Shown: positions 34,623 to 44,204 of the stretch, in pieces
How positions within the stretch are numbered: position 1 is the first letter of the stretch
How the letters are laid out: the number at the start of each line of letters is the position of its first letter
Source of the DNA: Dendrolimus kikuchii
Taxonomy: Eukaryota; Arthropoda; Insecta; Lepidoptera; Lasiocampidae
DNA: 64,000 nt
Reading direction: 5' to 3'
Assembly: GCA_019925095.2 (NCBI GenBank)
Contig: JAHHIN020000030.1
Location: 1,640,501 to 1,704,500, forward strand
The notes under the pieces: generated by a model
Databases searched by the model: none
What the model was told of the DNA's origin: nothing
Seen by the model: only the letters and a program-made list of their open reading frames with translations
Position numbers and translations under genes: made by a program

Positions 34623-37600
34623 ATGTCTGTTCAAGTCGAAAATAATTTGAAGAAAACAGACAACAAAGAAATATTTCAGCAGAAAGCACATTATATGGCG
34701 TGTAAGATAGAATCAGACGGACCTATAGATGTTAAAAAATACTTCGATCCTTACGTTGTTAAAAATAAAGAAACAGGTTAGACAGTGTTGAATGGAAAAT
34801 AATAATATTTTTACTTTCAATCTGTTGGACATTCGTATATTGGTTTTTATCCTTGTAGATGAACTGTCGGGAACGTTTAGGGGGCATCCTTTAGATGGAA
34901 AGGAAATGAATTTGCCTGAAGGTTATACAGCTATAGTAGTCACAGAAGCTAAGAAACCCTTGGCCGAGGATGCTGATAGGAGGTTTCAGGTAAAAAAAAA
35001 GGATTTATTTCTTGTATTCTTCTTATCCATTAATTTTTGAGAAAGCAGTGTTACATAACATAGTTAGTTCAAAAAAAAAAAATGGAATTTATATATTTTT
35101 TTTAAGTACATTCCCTCAAATTAAATGCAGTGCATCTAAATCACAACAAATAACATTTACAATTCGTAAAGGAGACTACACCACTAACAATAAATGGGGA
35201 ACAACTACCAGTGACTACTTGTGTAAAATATCTTGGTCTACACCTTGACAGAAGATTGACTTGGAAAAAACATATTACGGCCAAGAGGACAGAGGCAAAT
35301 ATTGAATTTAAAAAGATCCAGTGGTTGATAGGGAAGACATTCCGTACTATCGCTTTTGAACAAGCTATTGGTCTCTGCAGCCATCATTAAACCAATATGG
35401 TCCTATGGTATACAACTGTGGAGATCAGCTTGTAACTCGAGTCTTGAAATGCTGCAAAGGTTTCAAAATATTGCTCTGAGAACAATATCAAACTGTACAT
35501 ATACATTCGGAATTCTGAAGTGCACGAACATTTAAATATACCTACTGTAAAGGAAGAAGTAAAATACTACAGCACAGCATATAAATCCCGCTTACAGTAT
35601 CACAGCAATAGCTTGGCCAGAGTACTGCTCGACAGAAGGAACAAAATCCATCAACTAAAGAGATGGCATATACTAAATCTAGACCAAAGGCTATAATGTG
35701 CCTGATTTATTGTAATAGTTAAGTACTCACTGGAGTATAGACCAACAAAGAACATTGAACCTATCTAATTATGGCTCTCCAGCCGATTGTAGGTGACAAA
35801 TAGGAAAAAAAAGTATATTCCCTCAACTCAAATGACACTGTTATTATCAAAACCCTTATTAAGGGATCATTGTTGTGGATTTTCATTTGCCATAATTATT
35901 TAAAAACCTTTTTCTACACTTAAAATAGTTTTCATTCTTATAAATGATTTGTAAATATATCGTAAACTCCTATCACCATTTTTTTTTATTGCAGGAGTTC
36001 AGCAGACAGGCAGACTGCCCACTTAATGGAAAGTGGTTACCATCACCTATGGACATTTGCAACACCAAAGGTGCTGCTACAAATGCGCTGCTGCTCTCTT
36101 AAAGGAGACTGGAACCTGGTCACTAATGCCGGAACAGAAAACAAGGTTGTTATGGCGGCGTACTCTAGATCAGGGGTGGTCGCCATCCAGTCGAGCGAGT
36201 GCCCTGCCACCTGGCTGTGGGTTTTTTGGCGCCTCTTACGACAGGCCGCCCGGCCGCAGGAAATTGTATTCTTTCTCCATTCCTGCATGGATAGTATTAT
36301 TATATACCTGACCTTAATTGATAGTTGCAGCAAAATTTTAATAGTCTATTAGCAGCAATTATACGTACCCAGTATTAAAATTTCATACGGAATTAATTTT
36401 TGCCAAAATTGTTATAGAATCGTAAAGAGCTTGTCAAACTTTGCTTGTCAGGTCGCAGGCGGCTTCAAAGACCTAATTTATTGGAACTGGGACAAAAAAC
36501 CATCTAGAAATGATAATTTTATTAAAGCTATGGAGTGGATCGATATTGCAGAGGCTGTGAGTTGTTTTGTAATTTCTTCTATTGTGTGTCTACTTTAAAT
36601 TTGTATTTTAGCCGACCTCCAGAAGGAGGAGGTTCCTAATTCATCTGTGTTTTTCTATGTTTGTTACACGATTATTCTTTCAATTGTACACCGATTTACC
36701 AAGCATAATTCTGTGGTGGTGCCATTGTCACTTAGTCATCTGATGAGTGGATTGCAGGGTGTACGCACCATTCATTTGCTCCTTCCTGTTCTGTATTTAA
36801 AATCTCCTCCCTCTAACCACATCCCTTCCAAAAAGAAATGCTGCAAAACTCGCCGCTACTTACCTCAAAAAATTCTACTCAAATTCTTTAAATAAGAGCT
36901 CATAACTAATCCACCGTATCGTGACGTATGCAAAACTTTATAAAAATCAAATTAGAAGAGGCGAGTGATACTGGTGCATACATTTTTATCTCGCACTCTT
37001 CGAAAGGCGAACTTTTATACGTGTGCCAGTAGTAGAATTTCCACAGGCACTTAAAAGACTATTTCTAAAGGTATTCGAGCAACTAAAATGTAGAAAACAT
37101 ACATATACGGCCTTATAATAATCTCGTTAAGAAACAATTAGACATCCGTGGCCTTACTTATAACCGTTGGTTAAATTTTAAGTAACTGTTCAGCAGCAGA
37201 TTAGTGAAAATCTTACCCATAAACTCCTCTTAAGGATAAAAGGTTGTAAAGCAACTCATAACTAACTGTCAAAAATAATCAACGTCGAGAGGTAGTTTAA
37301 ATGACTGTTAAAAGGCAAAATGGCAATTCACATTTGAAACAGCTGATTATCACCGAGTACGGAAATAAGGGGACCGAATCTGTGTATAAAAATATACCAG
37401 TAATAGTACATTATGGTACTAGTGTGTAACATTGGTGATTACCGCCGAGGCGCCATTGAGACTCGAGCCGTAGGCGAGGGTCTTAAGAGAGCCGAGGACG
37501 GTAATCATCAATACACACGTGTATCATACGACGTTTTTCAACACACTTGTGAATAAAATAACAACAAAAACTCATTTTATTTAGTAGATAAAAAAAAGTT

Positions 37601-38970
37601 ATATATGAGTGAAAGTTTTATTTATTAAACACGTACGAGTTAAAATTATCTATTTAAATAAGAAGTTGCATGAAATGAGCAAGCAATAGGAACATTAATT
37701 TATTTGTTCTATAGAACACGATCTTTTTTTTTTTTTGAATAAAAACTTTTTTAAGAACAAAGCAACTCAACCAATAAAATTAAAAAAAAAATCTATAACT
37801 CACTAGTGAGTTATAACGTTTTTTACTCACAGTTTGATAATGGGTATCATTCTGTGCCTAATTGCGGTGACCATAGAGCCACTTTATGAGCAAGTGTGTT
37901 GAAAAAGATTTTTATAAGTAAGGCCGCCAATGAATATCTTTTCTTTCACTTATAAACGTGGATTACCTGTTGTTTATCTAAGAGGAGCACAGATAAACGA
38001 AATTTGAATTATTAACGTAGGTTGTACCCATAATATTCAACTAAACAGGAGTTTATGGGTAAGATTTTCGCTTATCAGTTGCTAAGCAGTTTCTTTAAAT
38101 TTAAGAAACAATTATAAGTAAGGTCCATAGAGTAAAACCTCTAAGTCGAACTTGAAGGCGACGTCAAAAATTTCGAGTTATAGACATTTCGACTTAAGCG
38201 AATTTCGTAAGGAAACATTCGATTTATAGTGGTTAAGAATTGTTTTTTTTTATTGCAGGAGTTAGTAAACAGGCAGACGGCCCACTTGATGGAAAGCGAT
38301 TACGATCGCCTATGGACATTTGCAACACTAAAGGTCCTACAAATGCGCTGCTGCTCTTTAAAGGGAGACTGGAACCTGGCCACTAAGAGTTGGTTATGAA
38401 TATTTATGATTACTGCACCTCATAGGAGGAGGACATTTGAGGAGCCTTACAAGAGTTGTATATTATAAGATACAATCAATAAACGCAAAGCTCCCATACT
38501 GAGGAACTTTTGCCACTAAATTATATAATTAATTCCTGCATACGTGATTTATTTTCTGATAAAACCGCTCTTTTTATAGTTGGAGTACAGGAGACAGGCT
38601 GACATGGCCCATCTAAAAGAAAGCGGTTATTGTCTATGGACATTTGTAACGGCAAAGGTGCTACAAATGCGCTGCTGCTCTCTTAAGGGAGACTGGAACC
38701 TGATCACTAATACTGGAACAAAACTCAAGGTTGTTGTTACGGCGACATAACTTAGACCAGGGGTGGTAGCCATCAGTCGGGCAAATACCCTGGTAAAATG
38801 TATTCTTTCTCCGTTTCTGTACGGATGAAATGTACTCCAGCTATAAAAAAAAATTTTTTTTGCTTAGTTTGAAGTCGTTTTTGGTAAAAAAAATCGAACA
38901 AATAACTCGTTTCAGGGCAATACAATAACACTACTTACCATTTTTATTGTTTCAGATACACGGAGATTAA
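34623..38970 (+). CDS. RNASEH2C: Ribonuclease H2 non-catalytic subunit C, four exons
   Basis: Exons: 34623-34776, 34859-34989, 36452-36556 and 38956-38970. All junctions are GT-AG and the phases agree (1, 0, 0), giving 134 codons. Exon 2 encodes GTFRGHPLDGKEMNLPEGY, the conserved beta-strand signature of the subunit C family. Exon 3 encodes LIYWNWDKKPSRND and MEWIDIAEA, and the 15-nt last exon supplies IHGD and a stop. The ending WIDIAEA-IHGD fits the short C-terminus usual in this family. In the heterotrimeric nuclear RNase H2, subunits B and C hold the catalytic subunit A, which removes ribonucleotides and RNA:DNA hybrids. Introns 2 and 3 are filled with transposons. Identity rests on motif recognition. 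The tiny last exon is inferred. Confidence 0.85.
35126..35800 (+). mobile_element. 5'-truncated jockey-like LINE in intron 2 of the RNase H2 gene
   Basis: Across broken frames the plus strand encodes VKYLGLHLDRRLTWKKHI, FKKIQWLIGK and a C-terminal region typical of jockey-clade ORF2 (thumb and C-terminal end), followed by a 3' UTR and an A-rich tail at about 35800. An imperfect duplication of about 22 nt (AAGTAxATTCCCTCAA...) lies on each side, near 35104 and 35808. A second copy of the same end is at 12.92 kb. It is inactive. Confidence 0.65.
35991..36293 (+). repeat. Repeat family A, full copy, in intron 2 of the RNase H2 gene
   Basis: It starts GCAGGAGTTCAGCAGACAGG after a T9 run and ends CTTTCTCCATTCCTGCATGG. 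This is one of the most complete copies and useful for a consensus. Open frames here on both strands are repeat-derived. Confidence 0.8.
37150..38126. mobile_element. Nested inverted-repeat (MITE-like) elements in intron 3
   Basis: GGCCTTACTTATAA at 37150 recurs inverted at 37912-37925 and again, as GACCTTACTTATAAT, at 38112-38126. The arms 37150-37230 and 38045-38126 pair imperfectly over about 80 nt, including AAAATCTTACCCATAAACTC in both. Inside, a separate perfect 16-bp inverted pair TTTTTCAACACACTTG (37534-37549 and 37891-37906) bounds a 373-bp unit. No transposase frame was seen. Confidence 0.55.
38253..38390 (+). repeat. Repeat family A, truncated copy
   Basis: Starts TTGCAGGAGTTAGTAAACAG and stops after CTGGCCACTAA. 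It lacks the 3' half. Confidence 0.7.
38577..38830 (+). repeat. Repeat family A, diverged subfamily copy
   Basis: It begins with TGGAGTACAGGAGACAGGCT instead of GGAGTTCAGCAGACAGG, as does the copy at 4576. That indicates a second subfamily. It ends near CCGTTTCTGTACGGATG. Confidence 0.65.
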
Positions 38971-39020
38971 TATCTTCACTTATTTAAAGCCTGATCACAT
39001 TATTTAACTAATTATAATAA

Positions 39021-39300
39021 CAGCCCATAAACATCCCACAGCTGGGCTCTGGCGTACTATTGGGGATCAGACAGTGCCCGCCACGCTTGTCCAAGGCGGC
39101 TTGGCAGGTTTCACACATCGGTTATCTCGATGTGCAAGTTGCATCACGATGTTTTCCTTCACCGTTTTTAGCACGTGGTAATTGTAACAATATGTACATT
39201 AGGTCAGAAAACTGGCTAAGTGGTGCATGCGTTCCGGCCAGGATTCGAACCCACGCCCTTTGAGTCTGGGACGCGTGCGCTAGCCATTACGCGACCACAG
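39021..39300 (-). mobile_element. tRNA-derived SINE, family 2, minus orientation
   Basis: On the minus strand the head reads GTGGTCGCGTAATGGCTAGC (A-box-like) and then GGGTTCGAATCC (B box), as in a tRNA-derived Pol III promoter. A body ending in a 'CAGCTGTGGGATGTTTATGG' segment follows. The same SINE occurs in plus orientation at 48981-49275. The cloverleaf is not intact, so it is not a tRNA gene. Confidence 0.7.
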
Positions 39301-39880
39301 TTAAGTAGTTAGCTTGCGAATGTCCTTATCATTGTTGACATAGACTACTTATTACTTAACTGGAAAATTGCCATTGCTTGGTTTGCCATTTTCGTAATTT
39401 AACTACAAATAAATAAAAAATGTAAATCAGAATTTTAACTTCAATCAACTTAACAATACGAAATAAAACAATTATGTATAAAAACCATATTTTATTAATC
39501 TTTTAAAATAAAAGAACACAACCTTCTTAAAAATAAACAACTAAATATAATCTGTGATGTTTTAATTTTTAGTATTCTTTATATTCTTTCACAGTTCACC
39601 ATAACATTTTATAGCAATATATAAAATACTAACAGCCCGTCCTGGCTTCGCACGGGTATCTAAGAACCTTTTGTTGAGTTTTCAAGCTAAAATTATTCGA
39701 TTCCGCACACGACCGATGCGTAGGGAGCCGACCGCGCGAGTGAGCCACTGAGCCCATTGCAGGGATGTTAGATAGTAGCCAAACAAACCTGGTACAGATG
39801 TCGCTAAAAGCTGGCATTTGAAAAAAACAGTTGGTACATTTACGCAATATCATTTTCTCTGTATTATATATATAGTTATA

Positions 39881-40745
39881 GCTAGGCATTAACTCGTTAA
39901 TCGTTAATTAACGAAGTTAACATTTCGAGTAACGTATTAACTTTTAAGTTAAAAATATGTTAACGGACTCGTTAACTTTCGTTAAATTTCCCTAAGTCCG
40001 TTAATCCAGCAATAAATCTTTAAAGAGCAAAGCTCGGTCTCGTCAAAATGTGGCTAGACATAAAGTCGAAAGACTCGTTAAATGATGCGGCATTGGTCGG
40101 GGAACAGATATTCGTAAATCTGTTTATTAAATATAATACTGCTATACCCTCAAGCGCTGCAGTTGAACGTCTTTTCTCCACCGGCAAGGATACTACAGCC
40201 GAAACGAGCCTCGCTTCCAGACGAGAACTTCAGCATATTAATGTTCATGAAGGGGAATATTCATATTATGCCAGATGACTAAATTGACAGATAAATTGGA
40301 CGGGTTAGTATCGTTTCGTCTAAGACCTAAGCGGTCTATGTATGAATTCGTCTAAATAGCAATTGGTCATTATATTACTATCAAATCGTCTTATAATTAG
40401 TTCGTCTAATTAGTGTTTCGTCCAGAACGCAACTATTCTATCTTAATAAAATAAATTCTAAAGCTTAATCCAAATGAATGAAAAAACATTGTTTGTCAAC
40501 ATGCCTATATTAAACACTCTAATAATTATACCCGTTTTTTTTGTTCCTAACCTGTTAACTTCCAGAACCAACAGCTTTTATAACAGGATGCAATTTTTAT
40601 CACGTGTTAACGGATTAACGATTAACGATAACTTACGTTAAATTTTCTGAAATGTAACGCTTTAACTTTTAACGAAGTTAACTTTTTCAGTAACGGATTA
40701 GCGATTAACCAAGTTAACTATTTGATTAACGGTGCCCAGCTATGT
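39881..40745 (+). mobile_element. hAT deletion derivative, copy 1
   Basis: Ends TAGCTAGGCATTAACTC (left) and, inverted, TAGCTGGGCACCGTTAATC (right) form terminal inverted repeats. GTTAAC/TTAACG-rich subterminal repeats lie at both sides. The interior keeps only the C-terminal piece of a hAT transposase. A second, inverted copy lies at 45003-46566. Confidence 0.65.
40048..40278 (+). pseudogene. hAT transposase C-terminal dimerisation fragment
   Basis: The 76-codon frame contains IPSSAAVERLFSTGKD, the hallmark of the hAT C-terminal dimerisation region (usually P-x-S-S-A-x-x-E-R-x-F-S). The catalytic RNase H-like domain and BED finger are missing. After the motif the sequence departs from the family, and the terminal stop is premature relative to the usual conserved tail. 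It is inactive. Confidence 0.7.
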
Positions 40746-40932
40746 ATATAGCTATAATAGAATGTTATACTACTTAATTAAATTACACTGGCATTTAATT
40801 ATTACTATCACTAATAGATTGGTGCCATTTTTCTTTAATCAGCGCTAAAATTTATGCTTGATCTTGAACTATTCAAAAATGTTACAAAATATTTAAACAG
40901 TATTATTACCAACTTAAATTTTTATATCTTAT

Positions 40933-41177
40933 ACTAATATATAAAGCTGAAGAGTTTGTTTGTTTGAACGCGCTAATCTCAGGAACTACTGGTCTGATTT
41001 GAAAAATTCTTTCAGTGTCAGATAGCACATTTATCGAGGAGGGCTATAGGTTATATATCATCACGCTAAGGCCAATAGAAGCGGAGAACAAATGAAGAAT
41101 GTTTCAAAATCGGGGTTTTTTTTTTAAATTTAGTTTTCTTTTACTATTCCACGCGGACGAAGTCGCGGGCAAGCTAG
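40933..41177 (+). mobile_element. Helitron-like repeat, plus orientation
   Basis: Starts ATACTAATATATAAAGCTGA and ends CGCGGGCAAGCTAG. It has the same organisation as the repeats at 32.7 and 55.2 kb, with a CTAG end. Confidence 0.5.
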
Positions 41178-41274
41178 TTATTAATAATTACTACGTTTTA
41201 AGAGGCATTCCCTGCTAATGTAGGTTTATAATTTCTAGTAAACAAAGATTTCTTATTTGAGTTTCTATTTACTA

Positions 41275-41590
41275 CTAGCTGATGCTCGCGACTTCGTCCG
41301 CGTTGTGCGGTTTTTTAACTATCCCACGGGAACTCTTTAATTTTTTGGGATCAAAAGTATCCTATATGTTGACCAGGGATATAAGCTACCACCATACAAA
41401 ATTTCATTGAAATCGGTCCAGTCGTTTCGGAGAATAGCCGGTACAAACAGACAAACAGAGAAACAAAAAATTTGAAAAAATCTAAATTAGTTCTATTTCA
41501 CTTCTTACATCACCAGACTCGGTTTTTAGCAATTTTTTTTCATTGTACAGAAATTCGACCTCTACAGTTTTATTATATGTATAGATATAA
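41275..41590 (-). mobile_element. Helitron-like repeat, minus orientation
   Basis: Begins (as seen on +) CTAGCTGATGCTCGCGACTT, the inverse of the ...CGCGAGC...CTAG 3' end, and runs to about 41590 near a TATAGATAT stretch. Confidence 0.45.
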
Positions 41591-41822
41591 GCGCAACAAG
41601 GATAGGACCATTTCTTTCAATGAGTACGAAGAGTGAAATAGGTGGGAACGGTCCTTAAAAAAGAAAAAAAAAACCAATTTACTATAAAATCAAATTTCCT
41701 TACGAAAGTCAGTTTTATTATGTTTTTTTTTTCAAGAGTCAAAATAAGTCTCTTTATGTTGTAACAGATGACATCACCATCAATTTCCCAGTGACGCCTA
41801 CATCGCGTAAGGTGCTGCTTAG

Positions 41823-42020
41823 CTAGTTTTTTACACCTTGGATTACATTATTGGAGTTTTAGTAAGGATCCATAATTTTTTTGAAAATATAATATAGCCT
41901 ATGTCACCCGGGGATAATGTAGCTTACCAACAGTGAAAGGAATTTTTCAAATCGGTTCCGTAGTTTTGGAGCCTATTCAATGGAAACAAACAAATCTCCT
42001 CTTTATAATATTATAGTATA
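41823..42020 (-). mobile_element. Helitron-like repeat, minus orientation
   Basis: Bounded by CTAG at 41823-41826 and TATAATATTATAGTATA at about 42020, the inverted 5' end of the same family. It contains the shared body text seen again near 46.1 kb. Confidence 0.45.
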
Positions 42021-42050
42021 AACAACTTCCCACTAAATATTCATATATAT

Positions 42051-42544
42051 TGTTACGAGTTGCAGGTCCCGAATTAAAATACCGTTGTAATAATTATAGT
42101 TTATTAGAACTATACAAACACGCATAACACAGGTACAAATATAACCGAACGCAACAAGTCCAAACGTAATGCAGAAGATCGTAATTCAATAACACGTGCA
42201 AAGTCCTTCACTAAATAGATTACCGAATGTACACAAGTCTTGCTTCGCCCGTGGTTATTGCTCGACTGCCTCGTCCCTCAATCGAAGCATTGCTTTATAC
42301 TGCACCGATGCAATATGTCTCCCCGGCCGGGTGACCGAATTTCCTAGAATCAGTTTGTACTTTACATCCGACACACCTGGCTAATGACTACCATAAAAGA
42401 TTACAATACACAATGGGCTGTTTTCTAATCACAATTTTTAAACACAAAGTAAACAAAAGAAGTCCAAATGCCGAAAGGTAATAAAAAGTGTTTCTACAGG
42501 TATGCAGGTGTGAATTTGTCTTTGTCGGCGTCTAGGTCGTAACA
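42051..42544 (-). mobile_element. Solo LTR, family 'TGTTACGA', minus orientation
   Basis: A 494-bp unit between TGTTACGAG and TCGTAACA. Read on the minus strand it has the U3-TATA-poly(A) order of the plus copies. The left flank is ATAT and the right flank CTAT next to a (TA)n tract, so the duplication is eroded or masked. It lies 0.5 kb past the 3' end of the zinc-finger gene, in the same orientation as that gene. Confidence 0.7.
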
Positions 42545-42571
42545 CTATATATATATATATATATATATATA
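42545..42571. repeat. (TA)n microsatellite
   Basis: About 13 TA units directly abut the solo LTR, consistent with an AT-rich target. Confidence 0.8.
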
Positions 42572-43061
42572 CAATAGTTTAAGAGGAAAATTGCTAACAT
42601 ACAGACAGACAAATTACTATTTTATTAGTTCCTTTTTTGCCAAAATATCTATGATAAAATTCAAAAGACGAAGTAAATAACCTATACAATGTAAATATTT
42701 TTTTAATGACGTTGAAATCTATAAAATAATACTCTATTAAGCTGAAAATCTAAATAAAATTAGTTGGTATTCTCTTTTCTCCTAAAATCTTCTCGCGCTA
42801 ACTCATTTTATCTCAAGTCTTTCAAAATATTCACTTCAATTCAATAAAACTACATTTGAAAGAAATTTTATTTAAAATTCACTTTTCTTTTGTAATGTTC
42901 TGAATTCTTTTGAAATTTCTAGCTGTTTCTTTTATAGTATCATTACTACTTTGCTTATATTTTATACAGTTCAATTTGTTGAATTTTGTTGACTATTTTC
43001 ACTGTTGTTCTTAAGTCTGTTATCTATGTGCATACCAAAATCATATCTGCTTTCTAAATCT

Positions 43062-44204
43062 TCAGTCTTCAACTTTTTCTCGGGTCATTTTGTTGAAAAT
43101 TTTCAAAAATTGCCAAAATTCTATATCGCTACCCTTGATATTGTTTTTGTAGAACTCTATCAATGCTTTGTCACATTTATGTTTCGATGTAACGGGTTTG
43201 GGATCTGCTAAAGGATCTCTAGTTTCTTTCGATCTTGGACGCTTTGTTACTTTTATACCCTTTTGTAAAGAATTTGAAACTACTGGTTCCGGATACTTTT
43301 GTAAAGAATTTTGAACTGGTTCTGGATTCTTTTGCAAGTATAGTGAATTCTTTGCTTTCAGTTCTGTGTTCTTTTGTGTTGTAAAATTTTTCTTCATGCA
43401 ATCTTTTAAGACAATTTTTAAACATTTACCATCAATTAATACATCATTAAATTTCGATTTTCTTATAAATCTATCTTTACTATTTACTGTAGCAGTTATA
43501 TTTAAATTATTGTTTTCACTGAATACACTAAAATCATTTCCCTTAGGAGCATTATTTGAATGATCTATAGCGGCTAAATTATTTAATTTATGCTTCCATA
43601 CTTTCTTTTTAAATGGCTTAGGATTCTTCTCATGCTTCCTCAAATGCAATTTCAAAGCGCTAAAACTCTGATAAGGTTTATCACAAAATTGACAAGGGAA
43701 GAGCATTCTTTGGCCAATACTTTTATATTCTCTATACTTTTGTCTCAGAACTTCCAGATAATTAGCGCATTCTTTCAAATCTGGCTTGATGAATTCTTCC
43801 AAATTCGGCTTGACGAACGCTTTCGTCGGAACACTGTCTTTCTGTACCACCCACTCGTTACCCAACTTCACTAACTTTGTTTTGGTTATACTTTTATCTT
43901 TTATATAGCGGTTTCTTTTATCGAGTTTCATACATTCCCTTTTGTTCAAATTTTTTATACTAGGTATTATTTCTACATCGTAACCGTTGTTTCCTTTGAA
44001 ACTATATTTAGTTCCGTTCACATTTTCTTGGATTTGCCCATAGTTATAAGATATACTCATTTTATGCACTTTGCGCATATGCAGCGCGAAATTAGAGCTC
44101 CTCGTGACGAACGTGCACAACGGACACTTTTTTAATTGTGTCTCGCTGCACACGTCGAAATGTTGCGCACAGTGTTTCGTCAGTAGTTTTTTCGTTTCGA
44201 ACAC
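43062..44204 (-). CDS. Terminal exon of the C2H2 zinc-finger gene (380 residues)
   Basis: The exon begins right after a TTTACAG acceptor at 44205-44211. Its first residues (VFETKKLLTKH) complete a finger whose CYVC is in the previous exon. It then has CPLCTFVTRSSNFALHMRKVH-type and CQFCDKPYQSFSALKLHLRKH-type fingers. These are followed by a Lys/Asn/Ser-rich, low-complexity tail with an internal QKxPEPVxNSLQK-like repeat (around residues 290-310) and a stop at 43062. The codon before the first residue is GTG, so there is no start codon at this edge, as expected for an internal acceptor. Confidence 0.85.
   Translation of the reverse strand: MFETKKLLTKHCAQHFDVCSETQLKKCPLCTFVTRSSNFALHMRKVHKMSISYNYGQIQENVNGTKYSFKGNNGYDVEIIPSIKNLNKRECMKLDKRNRYIKDKSITKTKLVKLGNEWVVQKDSVPTKAFVKPNLEEFIKPDLKECANYLEVLRQKYREYKSIGQRMLFPCQFCDKPYQSFSALKLHLRKHEKNPKPFKKKVWKHKLNNLAAIDHSNNAPKGNDFSVFSENNNLNITATVNSKDRFIRKSKFNDVLIDGKCLKIVLKDCMKKNFTTQKNTELKAKNSLYLQKNPEPVQNSLQKYPEPVVSNSLQKGIKVTKRPRSKETRDPLADPKPVTSKHKCDKALIEFYKNNIKGSDIEFWQFLKIFNKMTREKVED

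Noticed and set aside
36026..36352. ORFs of 90-110 codons over family A copies (also at 11.7, 49.6 and 50.7 kb)
   Set aside because: The same peptides recur at each repeat copy with random indels and lack a conserved frame.
36609..36740. Alternative last exon of the RNase H2 gene after the TTTTAG at about 36611
   Set aside because: Reading on in phase gives an unrelated Arg-rich then hydrophobic tail from what looks like a dispersed repeat, while 38956-38970 gives a family-like C-terminus.
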